The notes under the pieces: generated by a model
What the model saw: only the letters and a program-made list of their open reading frames with translations
Database searches by the model: none
Told to the model about the DNA's origin: nothing
Shown here: piece after piece, positions 9,087 to 18,078 of the stretch
Position numbering within the stretch: position 1 is the first letter of the stretch
How the letters are laid out: every line of letters begins with the position of its first letter
Assembly: GCA_016293925.1 (NCBI GenBank)
Contig: JAEDCX010000011.1
Coordinates: 1-42,263, forward strand
Length of the DNA: 42,263 bases
From: Lachnospiraceae bacterium
GTDB lineage: Bacteria > Bacillota > Clostridia > Lachnospirales > Lachnospiraceae
Direction: 5' to 3'
Translations under genes and position numbers: made by a program

Positions 9087-9671
9087 ATGAGCGACAGAGC
9101 AGAACAAAAGAAACAATTTATCGTTGATCGCGCCAGAGAAGTCTTTGCCAGAAAGGGGTTTCGCTGCGTTACCATGAAAGATATTGTGGAGGCCTGCGGA
9201 ATCAGCAGAGGCGGACTGTACCTCTATTTTGAGAGTACAGAGGAATTGTTCCGGGAAGTGATGCGGCAGGATGCGGAGAACCCGGACGAGGATACGGATA
9301 CAGGGATTACGGATCAGATGACTCCGGCAGAGATCTTTGCTTTTTTCCTGAAGGAACAGAAAAAGGAACTGCTGGGGCGGAAGGACAGTCTGACGGTTGC
9401 CACTTATGAGTACTATTTTGCCAATAAGATGCCGAAAAAGGACAATCTGATGCATACAAGGTATCAGAGTGGATTGAAGGCAATGGAGCATTTGATCAGA
9501 GCGTGTGTGGATTCGGGAGAATTCATATGCGAGGATCCCAAAGCGACCGCTTTGAATATCATGCTTGCCATCGAAGGATTGCGGATCGCGTCGCAGACAA
9601 TGGGGATTACCGAGTCCGTTGTGGACAGAGAGTTTGTATATTTGCTGCAGAATCTGACTGCAGAAGAATAA
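9087..9671 (+). CDS. TetR/AcrR family transcriptional regulator
   Basis: The 194-residue protein has the TetR N-terminal DNA-binding domain: residues about 10-55 form the three-helix bundle with the helix-turn-helix TMKDIVEACGISRGGLYLYF. The remaining residues are the helical ligand and dimerisation domain, which is not diagnostic of a ligand. The start has a GAAGGGA-like ribosome site. The gene sits between an unknown 151-residue gene and purL, 26 bases before the latter, so it is likely cotranscribed. Autoregulation through the promoter at 8534-8562 is plausible, but I found no clear palindromic operator there. Confidence 0.92.
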   Translation: MSDRAEQKKQFIVDRAREVFARKGFRCVTMKDIVEACGISRGGLYLYFESTEELFREVMRQDAENPDEDTDTGITDQMTPAEIFAFFLKEQKKELLGRKDSLTVATYEYYFANKMPKKDNLMHTRYQSGLKAMEHLIRACVDSGEFICEDPKATALNIMLAIEGLRIASQTMGITESVVDREFVYLLQNLTAEE

Positions 9672-9697
9672 CATTTCATGGATTACGGAGGAGAATC

Positions 9698-12600
9698 ATG
9701 GGCACAGTAAGGCGTATCTACGTTGAGAAGAAAGAACCCTTTGCCGTCAAGGCGAGGGAACTGAAGGAGGAGGTACAGAATTACCTTGGTATCACAACAG
9801 TTGACAAGGTAAGGGTATTGATCCGCTATGACGTGGAAAATATTTCGGATGAGGTTTTTGAAAGGGCATGCAGGACGGTTTTCTCAGAACCGCCGGTGGA
9901 TACCCTGTACGAAGAAGATTTTCCGGACAGAGAGGGCGCCTGTGTGTTTGGCGTGGAATTCCTGCCGGGTCAGTTTGACCAGAGGGCAGATTCTGCAATA
10001 CAGTGTGTGAAATTTCTGAAAGAGGATGAGGAGCCGATCATCAAAACGGCAGTCACCTACGCGTTATACGGGAAGCTGACCCGGGAGGAAGTTGGCCGGA
10101 TTAAGTCCTACTGCATCAACCCGGTGGATTCCAGGGAGACGGATCTTGTCAAACCGGAGACACTGGTTACGGTATATGAGGAGCCGGCAGACATTGCCGT
10201 TCTGGATGGTTTTGTCAAGATGTCCCAGGAGGAGCTTACGAAGCTCTACAATTCGTTGGGACTGGCCATGACATTGAAGGATTTCCAGCATATCCAGAAA
10301 TATTTTGCCCGGGATGAGTTCAGAGACCCTACCCTGACCGAGATCAGGGTGCTGGATACCTATTGGTCGGATCATTGCCGGCATACCACATTCTCAACGG
10401 AACTGACGGATGTGGAGTTTGCGGAAGGATATTACAAGACTCCCATTGAGACAACATACCTCAGTTATCTCGATACCAGAGAAGAATTGTTCAAAGGCAG
10501 AGAGGACAAATATGTGTGTCTGATGGATCTGGCGCTTGTTGCCATGAAGAAGCTAAAACATGACGGTAAGCTGACGGATCTGGAAGAGTCGGAAGAAATT
10601 AATGCCTGTTCCATCGTTGTACCCGTTGAGATCGATAAAAACGACGGAAATGGTGTTGTTACGGAGGAGTGGCTCGTCAACTTCAAGAACGAGACCCACA
10701 ATCATCCGACCGAGATTGAACCTTTCGGTGGAGCTGCCACCTGTCTCGGCGGTGCAATCCGGGATCCTCTGTCCGGAAGAACCTATGTCTACCAGGCAAT
10801 GCGTGTGACCGGGGCTGCCGATCCCACGGTTCCCGTTGCCGAGACAATGAGAGGAAAATTGTCCCAGAAGAAGCTGGTTCGCGGGGCTGCGCAGGGATAT
10901 TCGTCTTACGGAAACCAGATCGGTCTGGCAACCGGTCTAGTCAAAGAAATCTATCATCCGAATTATGTTGCCAAACGTATGGAGATCGGGGCGGTAATGG
11001 GTGCTGCACCGAGGGCCAACGTGATTCGCGAAACATCGGATCCCGGGGATGTGATTATTTTGCTTGGCGGTCGTACGGGGCGTGACGGCTGCGGTGGCGC
11101 GACAGGCTCCTCCAAGGTGCATACCGAGAGTTCCATTGAGACTTGCGGAGCCGAAGTACAGAAGGGAAATGCGCCGACAGAACGTAAGATTCAGAGATTA
11201 TTCAGACGGGAGGAGGTAAGCCGTCTGATCAAGAAATGTAATGATTTCGGCGCCGGCGGCGTATCCGTTGCCATCGGTGAGCTGGCTGACGGACTGACCG
11301 TTGACCTGGATAAGGTACCGAAGAAATATGCCGGTCTTGACGGCACGGAGCTTGCTATTTCCGAATCCCAGGAGCGTATGGCGGTTGTGGTGGATCCGAA
11401 GGATGTAGACGCATTCCTGGCCTATTCCGCGCAGGAGAACCTGGAGGCCATTCCGGTTGCGGTGGTAACGAAAGATCCACGTCTCGTCCTGACCTGGAGA
11501 GGCAAAGAGATTGTGAACCTGAAGCGTGCATTTCTGGATACCAACGGAGCGCATCAGGAGACCAAGATTAAAGTGGATATCCCTGTAAAAGAGGATAATT
11601 ATCTGGAGAGAATAGCCAACAGAAACGTGGAAGATGCATTGGCGAAGGCGGATGCAAGAGAAGCGTTCCTGGCAACGCTGCGGGATCTGAATGTATGTTC
11701 TCAGAAGGGACTCGTGGAGATGTTTGACGGTTCCATCGGGGCCGGCAGTGTCTTCATGCCCTTTGGTGGACGGTACCAGTTGACCGAGACGCAGACCATG
11801 ATTGCAAAACTGCCGGTATTAAAGGGCAAAACGGATACAGTTACCATGATGAGTTACGGATTTGACCCGTATCTGTCCTCCTGGAGTCCTTATCATGGCG
11901 CCATCTATGCGGTTACAGAGTCTATGTCCAAGATCGTGGCAAGCGGCGGCGATTATAAGAAACTGCACTTTACGTTCCAGGAATATTTCCGCAGAATGAC
12001 AGAGGATCCATCCAGATGGAGTCAGCCTTTTGCCGCTCTGCTCGGAGCGTATGATGCCCAGATCGGCTATGGTCTTGCTTCCATCGGAGGCAAGGACAGT
12101 ATGTCGGGAACCTTCAATGATATCGATGTTCCTCCCACACTTGTTTCTTTCGCGGTGGATGTGGCAGATTATCATGATCTGATTACCCCGGAATTCAAAA
12201 AGGCAGGGGACAAGATCATCCGGTTTGAGATAGAAAAAGATGATTATGATGTCCCGGTATACCGTTCCGTTTGTGAGATGTATGAGAAGATCCATGAACT
12301 GATCGGTAAGAAGATCATTAAGGCCGCTTATGCAATGGACGCCAACGGAATTGCAGCAAGTGCTGCCAAAATGGCATTCGGGAATCATCTCGGGGTTCGC
12401 TTCGACAGGGAACTGGAACTTGCGGATCTGTATCGCAATGAAATCGGTAATGTGATTGCGGAAGTGGATGCTTCGGAGCTGGCTGCCATTGAGGCAGAGT
12501 ATACAGTGGTGGGTGAAGTGACAGAGAGCGGATTCTATTTTGGAGAAACCTGTATCTCGGAACAGGATGCGCTGACTGCCTGGACAGGAACCCTGGAGAA

Positions 12601-13492
12601 AGTATTCCCCACCAGGGCGGTTCGGGATACAACGCCGATTACGACCGGAATCTATCGGGCGGACAAGATTCATATCTGCAAGAATCTGGTTGCGAAGCCT
12701 ACCGTGTTTATCCCGGTTTTCCCTGGCACCAACTGTGAATATGACAGTGCCAGGGCATTTGAACGGGCAGGTGCCAATGTCGTTACCAAGGTGTTCTGCA
12801 ACCGGACCGCGGAGGATATCAGGGACAGTGTTGTACTGTTTGAAAAGGCGATCGGCAATGCGCAGATCATCATGTTCCCGGGCGGGTTCTCGGCAGGTGA
12901 TGAACCGGACGGAAGTGCAAAGTTCTTCGCAACAGCCTTTCAGAATGCGTCCATGAAAGAAGCCGTTATGAAGCTGTTGAATGAGCGGGATGGTCTGGCA
13001 CTCGGTATCTGTAACGGATTCCAGGCTCTGATCAAGCTGGGACTGGTTCCGTATGGTGAGATTACGGGACAGACGGTGGATTCCCCTACGTTGACATTCA
13101 ATACCATCAACCGTCATATTTCCAAGATGGTATATACCAAGGTGGTATCCAACAAATCGCCATGGTTACAGCTTGCAGAACTGGGCAGAACGTATGTAAC
13201 ACCTGCTTCCCATGGAGAGGGTCGGTTCGTTGCCAATGACGAGTGGATCCGGAAATTGTTCGAAAACGGACAGGTGGCAACGCAGTATGCAGATCCGGAT
13301 GGCAATCTGTCCATGGATGAGGAATGGAATGTAAACGGTTCCTACTACGCAATCGAAGGTATTACATCCGCAGACGGAAGATGCTTCGGTAAGATGGCGC
13401 ACGTGGAGAGACGTGGGGAAGCCGTTGCCATGAATATATACGGAGAACAGGATTTGAAGATCTTTGAATCCGGTGTACAGTACTTCAAATAA
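9698..13492 (+). CDS. purL: Phosphoribosylformylglycinamidine synthase, single-chain type
   Basis: The 1264-residue enzyme converts FGAR and glutamine to FGAM in purine synthesis. It is the large form in which the PurS-like, synthetase and glutaminase parts are fused. The order is an N-terminal PurS-like region (1-150), linker with the SDHCRHTTF motif (about 225), paired AIRS-type ATP-binding halves (NETHNHPTEIEPFGGAAT; later NDFGAGGVSVAIGEL), and a C-terminal class I glutaminase (about 1005-1264) with nucleophile C1105 (LGICNGFQ) and H1172/E1174 (SHGEGRF). ATG 9698 follows ACGGAGGAG; the open frame extends upstream into tetR, but no ribosome site supports that. The gene is separated from the usual pur cluster here and lies behind a TetR gene. 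No purine riboswitch is seen. Confidence 0.97.
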   Translation: MGTVRRIYVEKKEPFAVKARELKEEVQNYLGITTVDKVRVLIRYDVENISDEVFERACRTVFSEPPVDTLYEEDFPDREGACVFGVEFLPGQFDQRADSAIQCVKFLKEDEEPIIKTAVTYALYGKLTREEVGRIKSYCINPVDSRETDLVKPETLVTVYEEPADIAVLDGFVKMSQEELTKLYNSLGLAMTLKDFQHIQKYFARDEFRDPTLTEIRVLDTYWSDHCRHTTFSTELTDVEFAEGYYKTPIETTYLSYLDTREELFKGREDKYVCLMDLALVAMKKLKHDGKLTDLEESEEINACSIVVPVEIDKNDGNGVVTEEWLVNFKNETHNHPTEIEPFGGAATCLGGAIRDPLSGRTYVYQAMRVTGAADPTVPVAETMRGKLSQKKLVRGAAQGYSSYGNQIGLATGLVKEIYHPNYVAKRMEIGAVMGAAPRANVIRETSDPGDVIILLGGRTGRDGCGGATGSSKVHTESSIETCGAEVQKGNAPTERKIQRLFRREEVSRLIKKCNDFGAGGVSVAIGELADGLTVDLDKVPKKYAGLDGTELAISESQERMAVVVDPKDVDAFLAYSAQENLEAIPVAVVTKDPRLVLTWRGKEIVNLKRAFLDTNGAHQETKIKVDIPVKEDNYLERIANRNVEDALAKADAREAFLATLRDLNVCSQKGLVEMFDGSIGAGSVFMPFGGRYQLTETQTMIAKLPVLKGKTDTVTMMSYGFDPYLSSWSPYHGAIYAVTESMSKIVASGGDYKKLHFTFQEYFRRMTEDPSRWSQPFAALLGAYDAQIGYGLASIGGKDSMSGTFNDIDVPPTLVSFAVDVADYHDLITPEFKKAGDKIIRFEIEKDDYDVPVYRSVCEMYEKIHELIGKKIIKAAYAMDANGIAASAAKMAFGNHLGVRFDRELELADLYRNEIGNVIAEVDASELAAIEAEYTVVGEVTESGFYFGETCISEQDALTAWTGTLEKVFPTRAVRDTTPITTGIYRADKIHICKNLVAKPTVFIPVFPGTNCEYDSARAFERAGANVVTKVFCNRTAEDIRDSVVLFEKAIGNAQIIMFPGGFSAGDEPDGSAKFFATAFQNASMKEAVMKLLNERDGLALGICNGFQALIKLGLVPYGEITGQTVDSPTLTFNTINRHISKMVYTKVVSNKSPWLQLAELGRTYVTPASHGEGRFVANDEWIRKLFENGQVATQYADPDGNLSMDEEWNVNGSYYAIEGITSADGRCFGKMAHVERRGEAVAMNIYGEQDLKIFESGVQYFK

Positions 13493-13613
13493 TATGCTTC
13501 CGACGCCGCAGGCAGCGTTCCGATTCCATGAAGCGAATGCAGAGGGGAATGTTGCCGCGGTGGGAGGATGAGTGGTTACGATTACGAAAGAATAAAGCGG
13601 TGGGTGATCTGTA

Positions 13614-16550
13614 ATGATTTATTATTCCATGTTTCTGTTTGTATCGGCTTTCGTCTGTCTGCTATGGGGACAATATGTTTTCTGGAGCCCCAGGAGGTTC
13701 AGCAGACAAAATGCCGTATATGCGGTTATGAGCGCGGCGGTATTTGGCTGGGTAGCGTCCCTTGCCACGCTGATGATCTGCAACGTGGAACACAGTGTTT
13801 TGTTTGCCAATATCAGTCTTCTTGCGTCGAACCTGGTGTCGGCGTATTTGTTTCTCTTTATCCTTTCTTTGTTTGAGGAATCCAGGATTTTTAAGTTCTG
13901 TAATATTCTTGTTCCGCTTTTGGGGATCGGAACCTGGCTACAGAAATATCTGTCCGGTGCCACCACGATGGTTGAGACAGAGTATGGACATTTTTATGTG
14001 GATCGTCTGTGTTCCGCCAACATCATTTTCTTTGGATACAATATTGCATTACTGGTTGCTTCTTTTGTGGTGGTTCTGCTTCTATATCGAAGAGCCGGAC
14101 ATCGCAGAGAACGTTTTTGCCTGAAGCTGTTCATGATCACGGATCTGATCTTCGGTATTCTGGAAGTGGTGACGGCGGTGTGCCGGATGGTGTACCATGC
14201 GCCTACGGATCCGGCAGAAGGGATTCTGGCATGCATTATTGTTCTGCTGTATTATCTGGTCGCAAAATACTGTGACATGTTTTCCTTCCCGAGATACAAG
14301 ATTTTTTCCATGTTTATGGAGAATGTAACCGTTCCGGCTCTGTTTGCGGATCATGACGGCAGGATTGCCTACTGCAATCATGCCATGACGGAACTGTTCG
14401 GCATGAAACGGGGAGAATTGATGGACCGGTTTGTGTATGATCTGGATTTCAAAGCGGAAATGCCATGGGACGAACTGAACGCAAGAGCCCGGGAGAACAG
14501 GACGGAACGTATCATGTTCCGCTGCGAACGGACATCAGACGGTGAGCGGAAAATCTACCATACCAATGCGGACGTCCTGTGGGACAGGTACGGGGAACCG
14601 GTTGCGTACATGATCATTCTGTATGATATTACCAGGCAGGTACTGATGCTGGAAGAACTGGAACAGCAGAGAGCGTGTGCGGAGGAGGCAAGGGCTGAAG
14701 CAGAGCAGGCAAACAGTGCGAAGTCCATTTTCTTAGCCAATATGAGTCATGAGATCCGTACTCCCATGAATGCCATTGTCGGAATGAATGAGATGATCAT
14801 GCGGGAGAATATCTCCGAAACGGTTCGGGATTATGCACAGAAGATCGATAGTGCCGGAAATGCGCTGCTGTATATTATCAACGATATTCTGGACTTCTCC
14901 AAGATCGAGTCCGGTAAGATGGAGACAGTGATCGATGAGTACGATTTCTCGGAAGTGTTAACGGACACCTACAATATTATCTCTGTCAAGGCGCGGGCGA
15001 AACATCTGGAGCTTTATTACAAAATCGCAGAGGATATTCCGAAGAATCTGGTGGGCGACAGGTTACATGTACAACAGATTATCCTCAACCTGCTCAACAA
15101 TGCCGTAAAATATACAGAGAACGGATCTGTTACCCTGCGTTGCGATTGGGAGCAGGTGGATGACGGGAATATCCGGTTGATGATTCAATGTACGGATACC
15201 GGTATCGGAATCCGGAAAGCGGATCTGGAGAAGATGTTCGAGAGCTTCGAACGTCTGGATGTGGACAAGACCAGAGCAGTTGAAGGAACCGGTCTCGGAC
15301 TTGCCATTACGAAACAGTTGATTGAGAGTATGAACGGTTCCCTGAAGGTGGAGAGTACATACGGTGAGGGTTCAACCTTTACGGTGGTATTGCCACAGGG
15401 AATGATGGAACTGCAGCCGATTGAGAATTTCGAGGATGTGGTAAAGGCCCAGGAACAGAAGCGCAGGGAGGATGAGGAAGCATTCATCGCCCCGGATGCG
15501 AAGATTATGATTGTGGATGACAACAGGGTGAATCTGATGGTTGTGGAGGCTCTGCTGAAGGAGGTAGGCGCCCGGATCACGTCCTGTACAAGCGGCCGGG
15601 AGTGTATCCGTAAACTGGAAGAGGAGACCTATGATATTGTCTTTTTGGATCATATGATGCCGGAAATGGATGGAATTGATACGATCAAAGAGATCCGTAG
15701 CAGGAAAGAGGAGTATTACAGAACGCTTCCGGTCATTGCCTTTACAGCAAACGCCGTGAAGGAGATGGAAATGATCTTCCTGCAGGCGGGGATGAATGAT
15801 TATCTGTTCAAACCGGTACGTGGAAATGAACTGAAGAAAGTGCTCCGCAAATGGCTTCCGCAGAATAAAATCATTGATTGCCGTACCGATGCGCAGATGC
15901 TCAAGCAGCTGGCACCTTCCGACGTGGACAATCTTCTGGCATTTCTGCAGGAACAGGAAAAGGAGGAATTGCTCCAGACACACCGGAACCGCAAAATGAC
16001 AGAGCAGAACGGGGTTGATGCTGCCATTCTGCAGGTTTTTGCCCAGATGATTGATGAGAAGGCTTCGCTGATAGAACGGTGTGAACAGACGAATCAGTGG
16101 AAGAGTTATCTGACGGAGGTACATGCGCTGAAGAGTTCTTCCCGCAGTATTGGCGCATCGGAGCTGGCTGATCTTGCGCAGAAACTGGAAACTGCTGCGA
16201 AGGAAGGACAGTATGATCTGATTCATGCAGAGACACCGGAACTGCTCCGTCAATACCGGGGATATAAAGTAACCCTGCAGGAGTATCTTGGTACAGAGGA
16301 TTCCCGGGATGTGGAGGAGGTCAATACGGAGGTTGCAATCGAGTGCCTGCAGAATCTGCTGTCCGGAATCGATGAATTTGACATGGATATGATTGAACGC
16401 ATGGTAGAACGGCTGGAGCATATGGATTGGGATTCCGATACCCTCTATTATGTGAAGGAGATAAAAAAGGCATCCGTGAACGTGAATTATGACATTTGTG
16501 CTGAATGGGCACATCAGTTTATGGATAATTTGGACAATAGCAACAAATAG
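13614..16550 (+). CDS. Hybrid sensor histidine kinase 2 (7TM-PAS-HisKA-HATPase-REC-Hpt)
   Basis: The 978-residue membrane kinase has the same plan as kinase 1. Residues 1-225 hold about seven hydrophobic helices. A PAS-like segment follows (about 235-345), then a coiled-coil rich in E and A, HisKA with H379 (SHEIRTPMNAIVGM), HATPase (about 480-595, NLLNNAVKYT and GTGLGLAI), receiver (about 628-755) with D679 (FLDHMMPEMDG), Hpt with H837 (VHALKSSSR), and a C-terminal helical tail of about 75 residues. An in-frame stop just upstream (13605) fixes the start at or after 13614, although the ribosome site is weak. It begins 121 bases after purL with no terminator between, so read-through is possible; a strong terminator follows. 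No response regulator is adjacent and the signal is unknown. Confidence 0.93.
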   Translation: MIYYSMFLFVSAFVCLLWGQYVFWSPRRFSRQNAVYAVMSAAVFGWVASLATLMICNVEHSVLFANISLLASNLVSAYLFLFILSLFEESRIFKFCNILVPLLGIGTWLQKYLSGATTMVETEYGHFYVDRLCSANIIFFGYNIALLVASFVVVLLLYRRAGHRRERFCLKLFMITDLIFGILEVVTAVCRMVYHAPTDPAEGILACIIVLLYYLVAKYCDMFSFPRYKIFSMFMENVTVPALFADHDGRIAYCNHAMTELFGMKRGELMDRFVYDLDFKAEMPWDELNARARENRTERIMFRCERTSDGERKIYHTNADVLWDRYGEPVAYMIILYDITRQVLMLEELEQQRACAEEARAEAEQANSAKSIFLANMSHEIRTPMNAIVGMNEMIMRENISETVRDYAQKIDSAGNALLYIINDILDFSKIESGKMETVIDEYDFSEVLTDTYNIISVKARAKHLELYYKIAEDIPKNLVGDRLHVQQIILNLLNNAVKYTENGSVTLRCDWEQVDDGNIRLMIQCTDTGIGIRKADLEKMFESFERLDVDKTRAVEGTGLGLAITKQLIESMNGSLKVESTYGEGSTFTVVLPQGMMELQPIENFEDVVKAQEQKRREDEEAFIAPDAKIMIVDDNRVNLMVVEALLKEVGARITSCTSGRECIRKLEEETYDIVFLDHMMPEMDGIDTIKEIRSRKEEYYRTLPVIAFTANAVKEMEMIFLQAGMNDYLFKPVRGNELKKVLRKWLPQNKIIDCRTDAQMLKQLAPSDVDNLLAFLQEQEKEELLQTHRNRKMTEQNGVDAAILQVFAQMIDEKASLIERCEQTNQWKSYLTEVHALKSSSRSIGASELADLAQKLETAAKEGQYDLIHAETPELLRQYRGYKVTLQEYLGTEDSRDVEEVNTEVAIECLQNLLSGIDEFDMDMIERMVERLEHMDWDSDTLYYVKEIKKASVNVNYDICAEWAHQFMDNLDNSNK

Positions 16551-16588
16551 TGAAAAATCACTTGAATATTGACAGGATATAGTGTAGA

Positions 16589-16640
16589 ATACCTCTGATG
16601 TATAATTGTATACAATCATACATCAGAGGTATTTTTGTTT
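16589..16640 (+). terminator. Strong intrinsic terminator after hybrid kinase 2
   Basis: Perfect 15-base stem (16589-16603 with 16618-16632) followed by TTTTTGTTT. The loop itself is the 12-base palindrome ATTGTATACAAT (16605-16616), so the hairpin can extend further. Confidence 0.92.
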
Positions 16641-16666
16641 GAAATCGTTCAGAAACGGAGATTGAG

Positions 16667-17950
16667 ATGAAAGCATTGAGATCAATGAGCAAGCAGGAAC
16701 TGGAACAGTTCCACGCAGAACTTTGCAAACAGTTTGAAGATGCAAAAGGAAAAGGATTGAAACTGGATATGTCACGCGGGAAACCGACTCCGGCGCAGCT
16801 GGATATGGGGATGCCGATGATGGATGTTCTGACCTCTGAATCGGATATGATCTGTGAAAACGGAATGGACTGCCGGAATTATGGCGTTCTGGACGGAATT
16901 GCGGAAGCGAGACGTCTGATGGGAGACATGCTGGATGTACCGGCTGAAAATATTATTCTGGGCGGCAGTGCCAGCCTGACACTGATGTATGATACCGTTG
17001 CCAGATCCATGCTGCATGGTGTCAACGGATCCACTCCGTGGTGTCGGTTGGATAAAGTAAAATTTCTCTGTCCGGTTCCGGGATATGACAGACATTTTAA
17101 GATTACGGAATCCTTTGGGATTGAGATGATTAATATCCCTATGACGGAGAGTGGACCGGATATGGATCTGGTAGAGCAGTATGTGAATCATGACCCTGCG
17201 GTGAAGGGAATCTGGTGTACCCCGAAATATTCCAATCCACAGGGAATCTCGTATTCCGATGAAACCGTCAGAAGATTTGCGGCATTGAATCCGGCAGCAG
17301 AGGATTTTAGAATCTATTGGGACAATGCGTATTGTGTTCATCATTTGTATGAGGACGATCAGGACGAGATATTGGAGATTTTAAGTGAGTGTGCAGCATG
17401 CGGTCATCCGAACATGGTGTTTGAGTTCGCATCGACCTCCAAGATCAGTTTTGCGGGCAGCGGTATCTCGTGCGTGGCCTCATCCGTTGAAAACCTGAAT
17501 TGGTTCCGCAAGACAATGACTGTCCAGATGATCAGTCATGATAAGATCAATCAGCTTCGTCATGCCAGATATTTCAAGGATAAAGCAGGAATTCTCGCGC
17601 AGATGAAGCGCCATGCAGATTTGATGCGTCCGAAATTTGAAGCCGTATTATCCGTGTTTGAGGAGGAATTGTCTGATCTTCAGATTGCCGAATGGACGAA
17701 GCCGAAGGGTGGGTATTTTATTTCCTTTGAAGCAATGGAAGGCTGCGCAAAAGCCATCGTTGCAAAATGTAAGGAGGCAGGCGTTGTATTGACCGATGCA
17801 GGGGCTCCTTTTCCTTACGGCAGGGATCCGAAAGACAGCAATATCCGTATTGCCCCATCCTATCCGACGCAGGATGAGATGAAGGCAGCGGCAGAGGTTT
17901 TTGTATTGTGTGTGAAATTATGTAGTGCGGAGAGATTACTCCGAGGATAA
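16667..17950 (+). CDS. Aspartate aminotransferase, PLP-dependent, subgroup Ic type
   Basis: The 427-residue fold-type I PLP enzyme resembles the Asp_aminotransf/MocR-like subgroup (Ic, as in Corynebacterium AspT) rather than classical AspC. Features seen: N-terminal MSRGKPTPAQLD, GGSASLTLMYD for the phosphate region, PKYSNPQG, YWDNAYCVHH with the PLP-contacting aspartate, Schiff-base lysine K259 in STSKISFAGSG, and a C-terminal substrate-binding arginine in NIRIAPSYP. It would interconvert aspartate and oxaloacetate with glutamate and 2-oxoglutarate, linking to gltBD and carAB nearby. The ATG follows CGGAG. The gene lies between two terminators, so it is monocistronic. Substrate preference is inferred from family resemblance. 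Confidence 0.9.
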   Translation: MKALRSMSKQELEQFHAELCKQFEDAKGKGLKLDMSRGKPTPAQLDMGMPMMDVLTSESDMICENGMDCRNYGVLDGIAEARRLMGDMLDVPAENIILGGSASLTLMYDTVARSMLHGVNGSTPWCRLDKVKFLCPVPGYDRHFKITESFGIEMINIPMTESGPDMDLVEQYVNHDPAVKGIWCTPKYSNPQGISYSDETVRRFAALNPAAEDFRIYWDNAYCVHHLYEDDQDEILEILSECAACGHPNMVFEFASTSKISFAGSGISCVASSVENLNWFRKTMTVQMISHDKINQLRHARYFKDKAGILAQMKRHADLMRPKFEAVLSVFEEELSDLQIAEWTKPKGGYFISFEAMEGCAKAIVAKCKEAGVVLTDAGAPFPYGRDPKDSNIRIAPSYPTQDEMKAAAEVFVLCVKLCSAERLLRG

Positions 17951-17959
17951 GAGAGCATG

Positions 17960-17995
17960 AAGGAATGCGGAAAGTGATTTCTGTGTTCCTTTTTT
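17960..17995 (+). terminator. Intrinsic terminator after the aminotransferase
   Basis: AAGGAA (17960-17965) pairs with TTCCTT (17986-17991), with an inner GAAA/TTTC, followed by a T-run. The stem is interrupted but well placed. Confidence 0.7.
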
Positions 17996-18017
17996 GCGGG
18001 TTTTATGGGCTTTTTTG

Positions 18018-18046
18018 TTGAATAGATGCACAAATCATGATATAAT
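18018..18046 (+). promoter_or_regulatory. Sigma-A promoter of the carAB-to-kinase 3 unit
   Basis: TTGAAT (18018-18023), 17-base spacer, TATAAT (18041-18046) with an extended -10 TG at 18038-18039. The start would be near 18053, leaving a leader of about 26 bases. That is too short for a PyrR-type attenuator, so control would have to be at initiation. Confidence 0.8.
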
Positions 18047-18078
18047 AAATCGATTGTGGGAAAGGATGGCATTTTAGT

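Noticed and set aside
9503..9697. Upstream extension of purL into tetR
   Set aside because: The frame is open but lacks a ribosome site and would encode a sequence unlike PurL; ATG 9698 with GGAGGAG matches the family start.
13568..13876. 102-codon frame overlapping the start of hybrid kinase 2
   Set aside because: It overlaps the kinase in another frame and its product is low in recognisable features; the ribosome site is too close to its ATG.
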